A stretch of 64,000 nucleotides of DNA from Streptomyces sp. KMM 9044 (GCF_024701375.2 NZ_CP113910.1:2604001-2668000); one strand, 5' to 3'; positions 8,743 to 16,882 are shown, counted from the stretch's first letter. The notes: generated from the sequence alone by a model not told the origin. Translations and numbers: made by a program.

Positions 8743-10080
8743 CTACCTGGCTTCTCGGGTGGTGAGCTGGTCGAGGGAGCGGGCGACGCCGAAGGCCTGC
8801 GGGACGGGCTGACTCGCCATGTAGAGGCGTTCGGCCGTGCGGCGCGGGAGCGGGTGATGCTCGTACGAGCCGTAGATGCGGCCGTCGCCTGCCATCGGCT
8901 GCGCGTTGAACCGGGCGACCGTGGCCAGCCGGTACGGTTCGCCGCCGTGGCTCTCCAGCAGGGCGATCTCGGTGATGCGGCGGGCGCCGTCGGCGAAGCG
9001 GGTGAGCTGGACGACGACGTCGACGGCGCTGTTGATCTGGTCGTGCAGCGCGACGAAGGGGATCTCCACCTCCGACATGGAGGCAAGGGTCTGCAGGCGC
9101 ATCAGGGCGTCCTCCGCGCTGTTGGCGTGGACGGTGGCGAGCGAGCCGTCGTGGCCCGTGGACATCGCCTGGAGCATGTCCAGGGACTCGCCGCCGCGGA
9201 CCTCACCGACGACGATCCGGTCGGGGCGCATGCGCAGCGAGTTGCGCACCAGGTCGCGGATGGTGATGCGGCCCTTGCCCTCGACGTTCGGCGGGCGCGC
9301 CTCCAGGCGGATCACGTGCGGCTGCTGGAGCTGGAGTTCGGCGGAGTCCTCGATGGTGATGATGCGTTCGCCCTCGGGGATCAGGCCGGAGAGCGCGTTG
9401 AGGAGGGTCGTCTTGCCGGTGCCGGTCGCGCCCGACACGATCACGTTGAAGCGTGCCTGCACCAGGCCCGCCAGCAGGTACAGCATGTGCTCGTCGAGCG
9501 AGCCGAGGCCGATCAGCTCGTGGAGGGTGAAGGAGCGCGGGAAGCGGCGGATGGTGAGGGTGGCGCCGGTCAGGGACAGCGGCGGGATGATGACGTTGAC
9601 GCGCTCGCCGGAGGGCAGGCGTGCGTCCACCATCGGATTCGACTCGTCGACCCGACGGTTGACCGTCGAGACGATGCGTTCGATGGTCTGCATCAGCTGG
9701 TCGTGGGAGGCGAAACGCATCGGCAGCTGCTCGACGCGTCCGCCGCGCTCGACGAAGATCGCGTCGGGGCCGTTGACCATGATCTCCGTGACGGAGGCGT
9801 CCTCCAGGAGCGGTTCCAGGATGCCCAGGCCGAGTGCCTCGTCGACGACCCTGCGGATCAGCTGCGAGCGCTCCACGGTCGACAGGACCGGACCCTCGCG
9901 GCTGATGATGTGCCCGAGCACCCGCTCCAGTCTCGCCCGGCGCTCGCCGGCGGCCAGCGAACTCATCTCCGCGAGGTCGATCTCCTCGAGGAGCTTGGCA
10001 CGGTAGGAGGCGACCAGATGGCCGTCCTCGCCCCGGCTGCCCTTCTCCTCGGGGGAGTTGATACGTGACCGCAGACTCAT
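8743..10080 (-). CDS. tadA: TadA/CpaF pilus assembly ATPase
   Basis: The 445-residue hexameric secretion ATPase powers Flp pilus assembly. Walker A is GATGTGKTT with Lys near 223. The Asp box follows as IITIEDSAELQL, then Walker B and His box around GEVRGGESLDMLQAM and TGHDGSLATVHANS. The CpaF N-terminal domain is intact. Length fits the family. It lies between the second TadE gene and tadB in the expected order. Confidence 0.95.
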   Translation of the reverse strand: MSLRSRINSPEEKGSRGEDGHLVASYRAKLLEEIDLAEMSSLAAGERRARLERVLGHIISREGPVLSTVERSQLIRRVVDEALGLGILEPLLEDASVTEIMVNGPDAIFVERGGRVEQLPMRFASHDQLMQTIERIVSTVNRRVDESNPMVDARLPSGERVNVIIPPLSLTGATLTIRRFPRSFTLHELIGLGSLDEHMLYLLAGLVQARFNVIVSGATGTGKTTLLNALSGLIPEGERIITIEDSAELQLQQPHVIRLEARPPNVEGKGRITIRDLVRNSLRMRPDRIVVGEVRGGESLDMLQAMSTGHDGSLATVHANSAEDALMRLQTLASMSEVEIPFVALHDQINSAVDVVVQLTRFADGARRITEIALLESHGGEPYRLATVARFNAQPMAGDGRIYGSYEHHPLPRRTAERLYMASQPVPQAFGVARSLDQLTTREAR

Positions 10081-10198
10081 GAGTCCGGCGCTCCTCGTTC
10101 CTGGTTCGTGGTGAATACCTGGGGGCTGGTCGATGGTCGGCTGGTCGGGCGGGTGTGCGAGTGGTCGGTCAGGTCAGGTCCTGTTCGGTTCGATCCGG

Positions 10199-10639
10199 TC
10201 AGTGGTCGACGGGCATCGTGGCGGTCTTCGTGGCCTGGCCGAAGTCCCAGCCCGGCACGATCGACGGGATGCCGATCGTGGCGGTGACGGTGACCTCGTC
10301 GCCGCCCCCGGACGCCCCGCAGTCGGTGCGCCCGGCCAGCCAGCCACTCACCGCCACCGCGCAGGCCGGGCCGGCCGCCCCGTCGAGCGAGGCGCTGCGG
10401 GCCCCCGCGCGGGCGGCGGTACCGGCCTGCTGGGCGGTGTACGCGATCAGGCCCAGCTGGACGGCGGCCATGGCGACGATGATCAGGACCGGCAGGAAGC
10501 CCAGGTACTCGATCGCCACCTGCCCGCGGTCCCCCGGCCTCCCGGGCCCGCCCCGCCGCCGTCTGTGCCTGCGCCCGTGCTCGTGCTCGTACCTGTACCT
10601 GTACCTGTACCTGTGCCCGTGCCTGTGCCCGTACGACAT
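10199..10639 (-). CDS. TadE-like minor pseudopilin (second copy)
   Basis: The 146-residue protein has a basic cytosolic N-terminus, then DRGQVAIEYLGFLPV and a membrane helix, the TadE pattern with a Glu 5 residues after the glycine. A C-terminal outer domain with two cysteines follows. The first 30 residues are a His/Tyr/Arg repeat (HRYRYRYRYEHEH) coded by a hexanucleotide repeat at about 10575-10620. The ATG directly follows the TAG stop of the other TadE gene (TAGATG), with GGAGGAGG about 11 nt upstream. Confidence 0.85.
   Translation of the reverse strand: MSYGHRHGHRYRYRYRYEHEHGRRHRRRRGGPGRPGDRGQVAIEYLGFLPVLIIVAMAAVQLGLIAYTAQQAGTAARAGARSASLDGAAGPACAVAVSGWLAGRTDCGASGGGDEVTVTATIGIPSIVPGWDFGQATKTATMPVDH
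10575..10620. repeat. hexanucleotide repeat inside tadE
   Basis: Imperfect 6-bp units of the type TACCTG/TGCCTG repeat in frame inside the tadE-like gene. They encode alternating Arg with Tyr/His on the cytosolic side of the pseudopilin. Copy-number change would keep the frame. Confidence 0.8.
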
Positions 10640-11107
10640 CTAGTCCCCCACCTCCTCCTCCACCGCGCCCGCGTGGCCGTTCACCTCGAAGGGGAAGGTG
10701 GCTGTGCCCGGGAAGAGGACGGGGACGCCCAGTGTCACGTCTGCGGTGACGTAACCGCCCCCGGTCGCGCACGTCACCGTCGCCGCCCCCTCCCAGGCAC
10801 CGGGCAGTTTGTCCAGCCCCGCCGCCTCGCAGGCGCCCTGGCGCGCGCCGGGGTCAGCGGCGGTGGCCGCCCGTACCGCCTCGTCCGCAGCATTCCCCGC
10901 GAGGGTGAACGTGTATCCCAGCAGCACGAGTTGCCACAGCACCACGAGTGTCACGAGGATCGTCGGGATCATGCCGAGGAACTCGATGGTGACCTGGCCC
11001 CGGTCACGGTCCTGGTTGCCGGCACGCTCACCGTCATGGTCATGGTCATGGTCGCCGTCACGGTCACGGTCACAGCCCAGGCAGAAGCACGGCTCCTCCC
11101 CCTTCAT
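10640..11107 (-). CDS. TadE-like minor pseudopilin (first copy)
   Basis: The protein of about 155 residues shows DRGQVTIEFLGMIP and a membrane helix, the TadE signature, followed by an outer domain with two cysteines. The cytosolic N-terminus holds a cluster CFCLGC and an acidic/basic repeat (DRDRDGDHDHDHDG) coded by a 6-bp repeat near 11033-11072. ATG 11107 is chosen for ribosome-site spacing. A GTG at 11116 overlaps the cpaE stop (GTGA) and is possible. Sequence outside the N-terminal helix differs enough from the other TadE that the two are paralogues rather than a fresh duplication. Confidence 0.83.
   Translation of the reverse strand: MKGEEPCFCLGCDRDRDGDHDHDHDGERAGNQDRDRGQVTIEFLGMIPTILVTLVVLWQLVLLGYTFTLAGNAADEAVRAATAADPGARQGACEAAGLDKLPGAWEGAATVTCATGGGYVTADVTLGVPVLFPGTATFPFEVNGHAGAVEEEVGD
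11033..11072. repeat. hexanucleotide repeat inside tadE
   Basis: Six-base units GTCATG then GTCACG repeat in frame and encode an Asp-His/Asp-Arg stretch in the cytosolic N-terminus of the first TadE-like protein. The unit differs from that in the neighbouring tadE, so the two expansions arose independently. Confidence 0.8.
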
Positions 11108-11112
11108 CACCC

Positions 11113-12396
11113 TCACCCCCCTCCGTCCTTGCGCCGCCGGAGGCTCACCGCTCCCCGGTCTCCGCGCTGCCGGTCGCCGCGCAGCCGGTCTCCCCGCAGC
11201 CGGCCGGGCTTCTGGGCGCCCTCGGGGGCCCTGGCCAGTCCCAGCTCCCCGGCCAGGGCCCACAGCGCCTGCTTCACCGCGCTCCTGTTCTCCAGTTCGT
11301 GGACCCGGCCCGCGTCCACGACCGACTGGAGTTCCTTGAAGTTGGCGGGAACCACGGTGGCCGCGACCGCGGTGCCGGTGATCTTCTGGATGAGGGGCGG
11401 CTGGATCTCCGTACCCCGGGTGTGGCGGTTGACGACGACCGTGGTCTCCTCCGCCTTGCGGATCTGGAGCCGGTCCCACATCCGTACCGTCCGCTTGGCG
11501 CCCCGGACGGAGACGACGTCCGGGGTGGTGACCAGGAGGGCGGTGTCGGCGGTCTCGACGGCGGCCGCGCCGGCCCCGACGAGCTGGGCGCCGGTGTCGA
11601 CGACCACGACCTCGTAGCGGGAGCGCAGGGCGCCGACGATATGGCGGGCGGCGCGGTCGGTGACGTCCTCGCCTCGTTCGCCCTCGGCGGGGGCGAGGAG
11701 CAGGGTGAGGCCGGTGTCGTGGCGGAAGACGGCGTCGGCCAGGACGCGCGGGGAGATGTCGGTGATCGTCGCGAGGTCCACGACGGACCGCCGGAACTGG
11801 ACGTCCAGGAAGGAGGCGACGTCCCCGCTCTGGAGGTCCAGGTCGACCAGGGCGGTGCTGCGGCCGGACGCCTGGGCTGCGAGGGCGAGCTGGATGGCGG
11901 TCAGGGTCACGCCCACGCCGCCCTTGGCCCCGCTGACGGTGACGACCGTGCCGCCGACGCCGGTGAACACGTCGCTGCCAGCTCCGAGATGACGCCGTAC
12001 GCCGGAGGACCACTGGGCGACGGCCTGGACGCGGGTGGCGAGTTCCTCGTAGCTGAGCGGCAGGGCGACCAGGCCACGGGCCCCGTAGTCCATCGCGGCC
12101 TGGAAGAGGCCGGGACTGACGTCGGAGGTGACGAGGATGACGCCGACGGCGGGGAAGCGCAGGGCCACTTCGCGGATCAGTTCCAGCGCGGGGACCGGGC
12201 CGATCCGCTCGTGCACGACCACGACCTCGGGCAGTTCGTCGATCGACTCGGCGGCCAGGCGCGCGAGGGTGTCGACGAGCTGGGTGGAGTCGACCACCGG
12301 GGCCACCGGCTCGGCGTCCGGGAGCTGACTGAGCAGCGTGGTGATGGACCGGACGGCGTCCGCGTCACCGACTGCCGGGAGGATCCTCGTGGGCAT
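11113..12396 (-). CDS. CpaE/TadZ-like pilus localisation ATPase
   Basis: The 427-residue protein has an N-terminal receiver-like domain (about 1-130) and a MinD/ParA-type ATPase domain, the architecture of CpaE/TadZ that places the pilus machine in the cell. The deviant Walker A reads AKGGVGVTLT: the signature Lys is present but the usual GKT lysine is Val, so ATP hydrolysis may be weak or lost. Later motifs VDLDLQSGD and VVDTGAQL are kept. A disordered Arg-rich tail follows. The gene starts 9 bp after the CpaB stop. Confidence 0.85.
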   Translation of the reverse strand: MPTRILPAVGDADAVRSITTLLSQLPDAEPVAPVVDSTQLVDTLARLAAESIDELPEVVVVHERIGPVPALELIREVALRFPAVGVILVTSDVSPGLFQAAMDYGARGLVALPLSYEELATRVQAVAQWSSGVRRHLGAGSDVFTGVGGTVVTVSGAKGGVGVTLTAIQLALAAQASGRSTALVDLDLQSGDVASFLDVQFRRSVVDLATITDISPRVLADAVFRHDTGLTLLLAPAEGERGEDVTDRAARHIVGALRSRYEVVVVDTGAQLVGAGAAAVETADTALLVTTPDVVSVRGAKRTVRMWDRLQIRKAEETTVVVNRHTRGTEIQPPLIQKITGTAVAATVVPANFKELQSVVDAGRVHELENRSAVKQALWALAGELGLARAPEGAQKPGRLRGDRLRGDRQRGDRGAVSLRRRKDGGG

Positions 12397-12405
12397 GCGG
12401 GCCTC

Positions 12406-13113
12406 TCACTTGTCCTTCGCGAGTTCGTACGTACGGTCCTGCTCGGGAACCGTGGTGTCGCCGCCGGGGGCGACGAGCGCGAGTCTGACCCGCTGGGCGA
12501 AGGACTCGGCGTAGGTGATGCGCTGGGCGTCGATGGCGGACAGCGCGAAGGTGATGGGGACGGCGTCCGTGGGCTGCCGTCCGCGGTCGTTCTCGTCGGG
12601 TTCCAGGGCGGTGATCCGGCCGACGTCGAGGACCTTGGCGTTGGTCACGATGATCTTCGACTGGGCCGGGGTGCCCTCGCGCTCCCCCTCGAAGGTGGCG
12701 TAGACGTTGACCGACGAGCCCGGCGTGATCTTTCCGGCGACGCCGGTGGCCGCGTCGATCATGATGGCGACCTCCTGCTGCCCCGGCTGCAGGGCGGGCT
12801 GGTTCACGACCATGTCGCTCTGCAGCAGGGAGCCCTCCTGCAGCGTGGTGACGGCGATCTTGCCCCGGATGTCGCCGAGATCGGTGACCGCGTTCGCCGA
12901 GAGCCAGCGCTCGGGCATCTCGATCTTCTCGAACTGGCTTGTCCTGAGCGGCGTGTAGGGCGCCACATCGGATTTCAGCCGGTACGCGCTGACCTCGGGA
13001 CCGACCTTGGACTCCACGTCGTTGATGACGGAGAGCACGCCGGCGAACGCGGCGAGGGCGCACAGGATCGACAGGAGCAGGAGTATCACGCCGCGGCGCT
13101 GACGGGAGTTCAT
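12406..13113 (-). CDS. CpaB/RcpC-like SAF-domain pilus protein
   Basis: The 235-residue protein has one N-terminal membrane helix (about 8-30) followed by an SAF domain (SDVAPYTPLRTSQFEKIEM, then QPGQQEVAIMIDAATG). This matches CpaB/RcpC of Flp pilus systems, which sits outside the membrane and is linked to pilus assembly and stability. ATG 13113 is set by the hydrophobic start; the frame open upstream only re-reads the next gene. The ribosome site GAGG is about 11 nt away, so initiation may be modest. Confidence 0.85.
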   Translation of the reverse strand: MNSRQRRGVILLLLSILCALAAFAGVLSVINDVESKVGPEVSAYRLKSDVAPYTPLRTSQFEKIEMPERWLSANAVTDLGDIRGKIAVTTLQEGSLLQSDMVVNQPALQPGQQEVAIMIDAATGVAGKITPGSSVNVYATFEGEREGTPAQSKIIVTNAKVLDVGRITALEPDENDRGRQPTDAVPITFALSAIDAQRITYAESFAQRVRLALVAPGGDTTVPEQDRTYELAKDK

Positions 13114-13214
13114 AGACCGTGCAACCTCATTGGGGGATATGGGCCGAGCGGGACGGTGGGAGACCGCGTTTCGTGTGCGGGTGGGGTGTATGGGGTGCGG
13201 GGCGGTGTGCCGGT

Positions 13215-14108
13215 TCAGCTGCCGCGGACGAGGGCTCTGCTGCCGGTGCCTCGGCCGCTGTCGATGCCGCGGGGGCTGTCGTGGGCGGGCACGGACGGTG
13301 GTGTGGCCGAACAGAAGACGCACCGGTCGCCGATGACATCGATGCCGCACCAGTGGCAGCTGCCGCGCCGCACGCTCGTGACCAGTTGGTAGAGGACGGA
13401 GAGGTCGGGGAGATAGGTGCAGAACTCGATGACCTTGCCGGTCCCCCACCAACTCGAGGACTCGGCGGGAAGCGGCGTCTCGCGCAGTCCCTGCACCTTC
13501 CAGGACGGTGCCAGGGTGCCGGTGACCCAGTCGGACTGGAGCTGCCCCTTGGCGACGAGCATCCAGGTGCCGAACTCCGGTCCGTCCAGAACGGCTTCCG
13601 GGCCGAGGCGGACGAGTTGCGGCTGCGGGTGGGCCAGAACGGCGAACTGGCTGCCGGGCATCCACGACTTGGCGTGCTGTTTCAGGTTCACGGGGACCCG
13701 GTCGAGCCGGGCGACGGAGCCGAGCAGGGCCCCGGAGTGGATGTAGTGGACCAGCAGCCGGCCGGCCGAGGCGAGCACGCCGGGGCTGAGGTCGCAGGAG
13801 GCGAGCTGTCTCAACTGGTGTGCGAGTGCGGCGAGTCCGAGCGGGGGCAGATCGGGGCTGAAGAGGGCGATCCGGTCGCTCTCCAGCAGGGAGCGCAGGG
13901 TGTGCAGCCGCCGCAGGACGGCGACGGGCGTCGCCCTGGAGCAGACCACGATGACGTACCCGTGCTGCTCGACGAGCGCCTGGAGTTCGGTCAACGCCTG
14001 TTCGAGCGGCAGGGTGGCGATGTCCCGCAGGACCACGGCGGGCAGGGTTCGTTCGTCCTGCGGTGGCAGTGCCAGGTCGGCACTGGTCACGGCAATGGCA
14101 GTTGGCAC
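13215..14108 (-). CDS. unknown protein with C-terminal zinc ribbon, pilus locus
   Basis: I do not recognise this product of about 297 residues. Near its C-terminus it carries CHWCGIDVIGDRCVFC, a four-cysteine zinc-ribbon. The N-terminal third (VVLRDIATLPLEQAL, HGYVIVVCS) looks like an alpha/beta fold. No signal peptide or membrane helix is seen. I choose GTG 14108 because GGGGAG sits about 8 nt upstream; GTG 14165 gives a longer form without a clear site. It is the first gene of the leftward pilus run and may be a cytosolic regulator or assembly factor. Confidence 0.7.
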   Translation of the reverse strand: MPTAIAVTSADLALPPQDERTLPAVVLRDIATLPLEQALTELQALVEQHGYVIVVCSRATPVAVLRRLHTLRSLLESDRIALFSPDLPPLGLAALAHQLRQLASCDLSPGVLASAGRLLVHYIHSGALLGSVARLDRVPVNLKQHAKSWMPGSQFAVLAHPQPQLVRLGPEAVLDGPEFGTWMLVAKGQLQSDWVTGTLAPSWKVQGLRETPLPAESSSWWGTGKVIEFCTYLPDLSVLYQLVTSVRRGSCHWCGIDVIGDRCVFCSATPPSVPAHDSPRGIDSGRGTGSRALVRGS

Positions 14109-14418
14109 GCGCGGCTCCCCGTTCTCCCCATGCCCCTCGGCCCACCGGACGTCACTCCGGTACACCCTGATGACTTCGCTGCGTGACTATGCGAGCACTG
14201 TAACCACGGCTTTGTGGCCGGAGAACAGCGTTCGTGCAGCTCGTAAGCAACTGACGTTGCACAAGTTGCGCCAAAACGGGGCACGTTGAGCATCTTGCCG
14301 GTCTCGACGCAACCCGCAGGGCGGAGGTCCCGCACACCGCCTTGACGCCGGGACCCCGGCGCGGGGCCGCCCGACGGACCGGCCCGCCGGGCGGCCGGAC
14401 ACGGCCCGGCACCCTCGA

Positions 14419-14434
14419 ATTGGTCTGGACCCAT
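14419..14434. promoter_or_regulatory. DasR-type dre box 1 before chitinase
   Basis: The core TGGTCTGGACCC (14421-14432) matches the 12-bp direct repeat known before Streptomyces chitinase genes and the DasR-responsive element (TGGTCTAGACCA type). It lies just upstream of a TTGACA hexamer at 14434-14439. Confidence 0.8.
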
Positions 14435-14439
14435 TGACA
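14434..14439 (+). promoter_or_regulatory. candidate -35 of the chitinase promoter
   Basis: A perfect TTGACA lies between the two dre boxes. No strong -10 is seen 17-18 bp downstream; the second box would overlap that region. Repressor binding would therefore block polymerase. Confidence 0.5.
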
Positions 14440-14444
14440 ACCCG

Positions 14445-14460
14445 ATTGGTCTGGACCACC
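14445..14460. promoter_or_regulatory. DasR-type dre box 2 before chitinase
   Basis: The core TGGTCTGGACCA (14447-14458) is a near-perfect palindrome and repeats box 1 with a 26-bp period. Known Streptomyces chitinase promoters carry exactly such a pair around the -35/-10 region. Control by N-acetylglucosamine through DasR is the expected consequence. Confidence 0.85.
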
Positions 14461-14633
14461 TTGTTGCTCCAACGACGACGCCCACAGTCATCCCCATGCC
14501 CCTCTCGCTTCTCCCCTCTCGCTTCTCGCTTCTCCCCCCTCTCTCCCTCTCTCCCCTCCAGTCCCTCCTTGCATCCCCCTCTTTCCGTACCTCCTTGTCC
14601 AGCCCCCTTCCCCCACCCCCACAGGAGGCTTCA

Positions 14634-16361
14634 GTGGACCGCACGCCAGCCACGACCGACCGCAGAAACAGAACGGTCCGCCGTCCCGGCCGCCTCCGGG
14701 CGGGTGCCCTCGTCTCGGCCCTCGCTCTCACCCTGCCCCTCACGGGTGCGGGCCAGGCGTCCGCGGCGGACGTGAACAACGTCGGGAACGCCGGTTTCGA
14801 GTCGGGTCTGAGCAACTGGACCTGTTCGGCGAACAGCGGCACGACCGTCTCGTCCCCCGTGCGCGGCGGCACGGCCGCACTCAAGGCCACCCCGGCCGGC
14901 CAGGACAACGCCCGCTGCACGCAGACCGTCGCGGTGCGGCCCGACTCCACCTACTCCCTGAGCACCTGGGTGCAGGGCGGGTACGCCTACCTGGGGGTGA
15001 CCGGCACCGGCACGACGGACGTCTCCACCTGGACCCCGGACTCCAGCACCTGGAAGCAGCTGACGACGAGCTTCCGCACCGGCTCCGCGACCACGTCCGT
15101 GACGGTCTACACCCACGGCTGGTACGGACAGCAGCCCTACTACGCGGACGACCTGTCGGTCTTCGGCCCCGACGGAGGCGGAGGCGACCCGGACCCGACC
15201 GTCCCCGGCACCCCGAGCGGTCTGAGCGTCTCGGGCACGACGGCGTCGACGGCGTCTCTGACCTGGAACTCCGTATCAGGGGCGACGCGTTACACCATCT
15301 ACCGGAACGGTACGAAGATCACGGCGGTGACGGGCACGTCGGCGACGGTGACCGGGCTCGCGGCCTCCACCTCGTACTCCTTCCAGGTCGCGGCGACCAA
15401 CGCGGCGGGCGAATCACCCAAGTCGACGGCGGTGACGGCCCGGACGACGGAGGACGACGACGGTGGCGGCGGCGACCTGCCCAGGCACGCGGTGACCGGC
15501 TACTGGCAGAACTTCAACAACGGTGCAGCCGTTCAGCGCATTTCGGACGTCCCGGCCCAGTACGACATCATCGCGGTCGCCTTCGCCGACGCGACGGGCA
15601 CACCGGGCGCGGTCACCTTCGACCTGGACTCGGCGGGCCTGAACGGCTACACCGTCGGCCAGTTCAAGGCGGACGTGCGGGCGAAGCAGGCGTCGGGCAA
15701 GAAGGTCATCATCTCGGTGGGCGGCGAACTGGGCACCGTGTCGGTGAACGACCCCACCTCCGCGACGAACTTCGCGAACTCGGTGTACGCCGTGATGCAG
15801 GAGTACGGCTTCGACGGCGTCGACATCGACCTGGAGAACGGCCTCAACGCGACCTACATGACGCAGGCGCTGCGGTCGCTGTCCGTGAAGGCGGGCCCGG
15901 ACATGATCCTGACGATGGCCCCGCAGACCATCGACATGCAGTCCACGTCCAACTCCTACTTCCAGACCGCGCTGAACGTGAAGGACATCCTCACGGTCGT
16001 CAACATGCAGTACTACAACAGTGGTTCGATGCTGGGCTGCGACGGAAAGGTCTACAGCCAGGGCTCGGTGGACTTCCTGACCGCGCTGGCCTGCATCCAG
16101 CTGGAAGGCGGCCTCGACCCGTCCCAGGTGAGCCTCGGCCTCCCGGCCTCCACCCGCGGCGCGGGCAGCGGCTACGTCTCCCCGACCGTGGTGAACAACG
16201 CCCTGGACTGCCTGACCCGGGCCACGAACTGCGGTTCCTTCAAACCGTCGGAGACCTACCCGGCCCTGCGCGGCGCCATGACCTGGTCCGCCAACTGGGA
16301 CGCCACCTCCGGCAACGTCTGGTCCAACACGGTGGGACCGCACGTCCACGCCCTGCCGTAA
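14634..16361 (+). CDS. secreted GH18 chitinase with CBM and FnIII
   Basis: The protein of about 575 residues hydrolyses chitin outside the cell. In order it has a basic signal peptide ending near ASA (about 40), a carbohydrate-binding domain (about 45-170), a fibronectin type III domain (about 180-265), an acidic/Gly linker and a GH18 catalytic domain to the C-terminus. The active-site run DGVDIDLE has the catalytic Glu at residue 401 and Asp at 394, 397 and 399; IISVGGE is the SxGG strand. GTG 14634 is chosen because AGGAGG lies 5 nt upstream; upstream frame is Pro/Leu/Ser filler. Paired dre boxes precede it. Confidence 0.95.
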   Translation: MDRTPATTDRRNRTVRRPGRLRAGALVSALALTLPLTGAGQASAADVNNVGNAGFESGLSNWTCSANSGTTVSSPVRGGTAALKATPAGQDNARCTQTVAVRPDSTYSLSTWVQGGYAYLGVTGTGTTDVSTWTPDSSTWKQLTTSFRTGSATTSVTVYTHGWYGQQPYYADDLSVFGPDGGGGDPDPTVPGTPSGLSVSGTTASTASLTWNSVSGATRYTIYRNGTKITAVTGTSATVTGLAASTSYSFQVAATNAAGESPKSTAVTARTTEDDDGGGGDLPRHAVTGYWQNFNNGAAVQRISDVPAQYDIIAVAFADATGTPGAVTFDLDSAGLNGYTVGQFKADVRAKQASGKKVIISVGGELGTVSVNDPTSATNFANSVYAVMQEYGFDGVDIDLENGLNATYMTQALRSLSVKAGPDMILTMAPQTIDMQSTSNSYFQTALNVKDILTVVNMQYYNSGSMLGCDGKVYSQGSVDFLTALACIQLEGGLDPSQVSLGLPASTRGAGSGYVSPTVVNNALDCLTRATNCGSFKPSETYPALRGAMTWSANWDATSGNVWSNTVGPHVHALP

Positions 16362-16554
16362 CCGGTCCTCCTCCCCTCCCGAGCGCGCGCAGCGGACAAA
16401 CGCGTCAGTGGTAGGAGCCGTGTCGGCCGAGAGACTCCACGGGGCTCGCGCCGGGGCGGGGCCACTGCGGCACGGGGCGGCTGGTCGGGCCCCGAACCGA
16501 TCAGCGAGCCGGCCACGGCGTCCTTCGCGTCCCGCCTGGCGGCGGCTGCGCGCG

Positions 16555-16647
16555 GGCGGCTCGTTCGTGGGGTTCCCGACCTCCGTGGTCGGCACACAGC
16601 TCCCCGCCTACGGCGCGTACACGGCGAGCAAGGACGCCGTCGAGGCG
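16555..16647 (+). pseudogene. remnant of a short-chain dehydrogenase gene
   Basis: About 31 codons encode GGSFVGFPTSVVG then LPAYGAYTASKDAVEA, the strand-5 and Y-x-x-x-K active-site segment of short-chain dehydrogenases. Both the Rossmann N-terminus and the C-terminal half are missing. The scrap ends 4 bp before the ribosome site of the tautomerase gene, with which it shares a frame. It is a deletion remnant, not a gene. Confidence 0.7.
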
Positions 16648-16662
16648 CCAAGGAGAAGACCC

Positions 16663-16872
16663 GTGCCTTTCGCCCGCTTCAAGGGGCCGGCGGGCACCCT
16701 CACCGCCGAGGGCAAGCAGAAGATCGTGGAGCGCACCACCGGCCTGTACGCGGAGATCTACGGCGAGCGCGCCCGCCCCACCGCTGTCGTCCTCGTCGAC
16801 GAGGTCGCCGACGGCGGCTGGGGCGTCGCGGGCAACGTCCTGACCGCCGCCGTGCTGAACGGCGACGCCTGA
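16663..16872 (+). CDS. 4-oxalocrotonate tautomerase-family protein
   Basis: The 69-residue product starts (M)PFARFKGP and so would have the N-terminal Pro that acts as general base in this family after Met removal. ARPTAVVLVDEVADGGWGV is the matching C-terminal half. It would be a small cytosolic oligomer; the substrate is unknown. The GTG start has AGGAG 7 nt upstream. The in-frame sequence before it is a short-chain dehydrogenase remnant, so the longer open frame should not be read as one protein. Confidence 0.8.
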   Translation: MPFARFKGPAGTLTAEGKQKIVERTTGLYAEIYGERARPTAVVLVDEVADGGWGVAGNVLTAAVLNGDA

Positions 16873-16882
16873 CCCGGGCTGC

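Noticed and set aside
11299..13392. A 697-codon plus-strand frame over the pilus genes
   Set aside because: Low-complexity Asp/Gly/Val product antisense to cpaE and cpaB.
822..14108. Antibiotic biosynthesis cluster inferred from the amidinotransferase
   Set aside because: No aminoglycoside, NRPS or PKS genes are near; one amidinotransferase is not enough.
12406..14145. Extended 579-codon frame of the SAF-domain gene
   Set aside because: Upstream part re-reads the zinc-ribbon gene out of frame; the membrane helix at 13113 marks the real start.
16408..16872. A 154-residue fused dehydrogenase-tautomerase protein
   Set aside because: A proper ribosome site and the required N-terminal Pro place the gene start at 16663.
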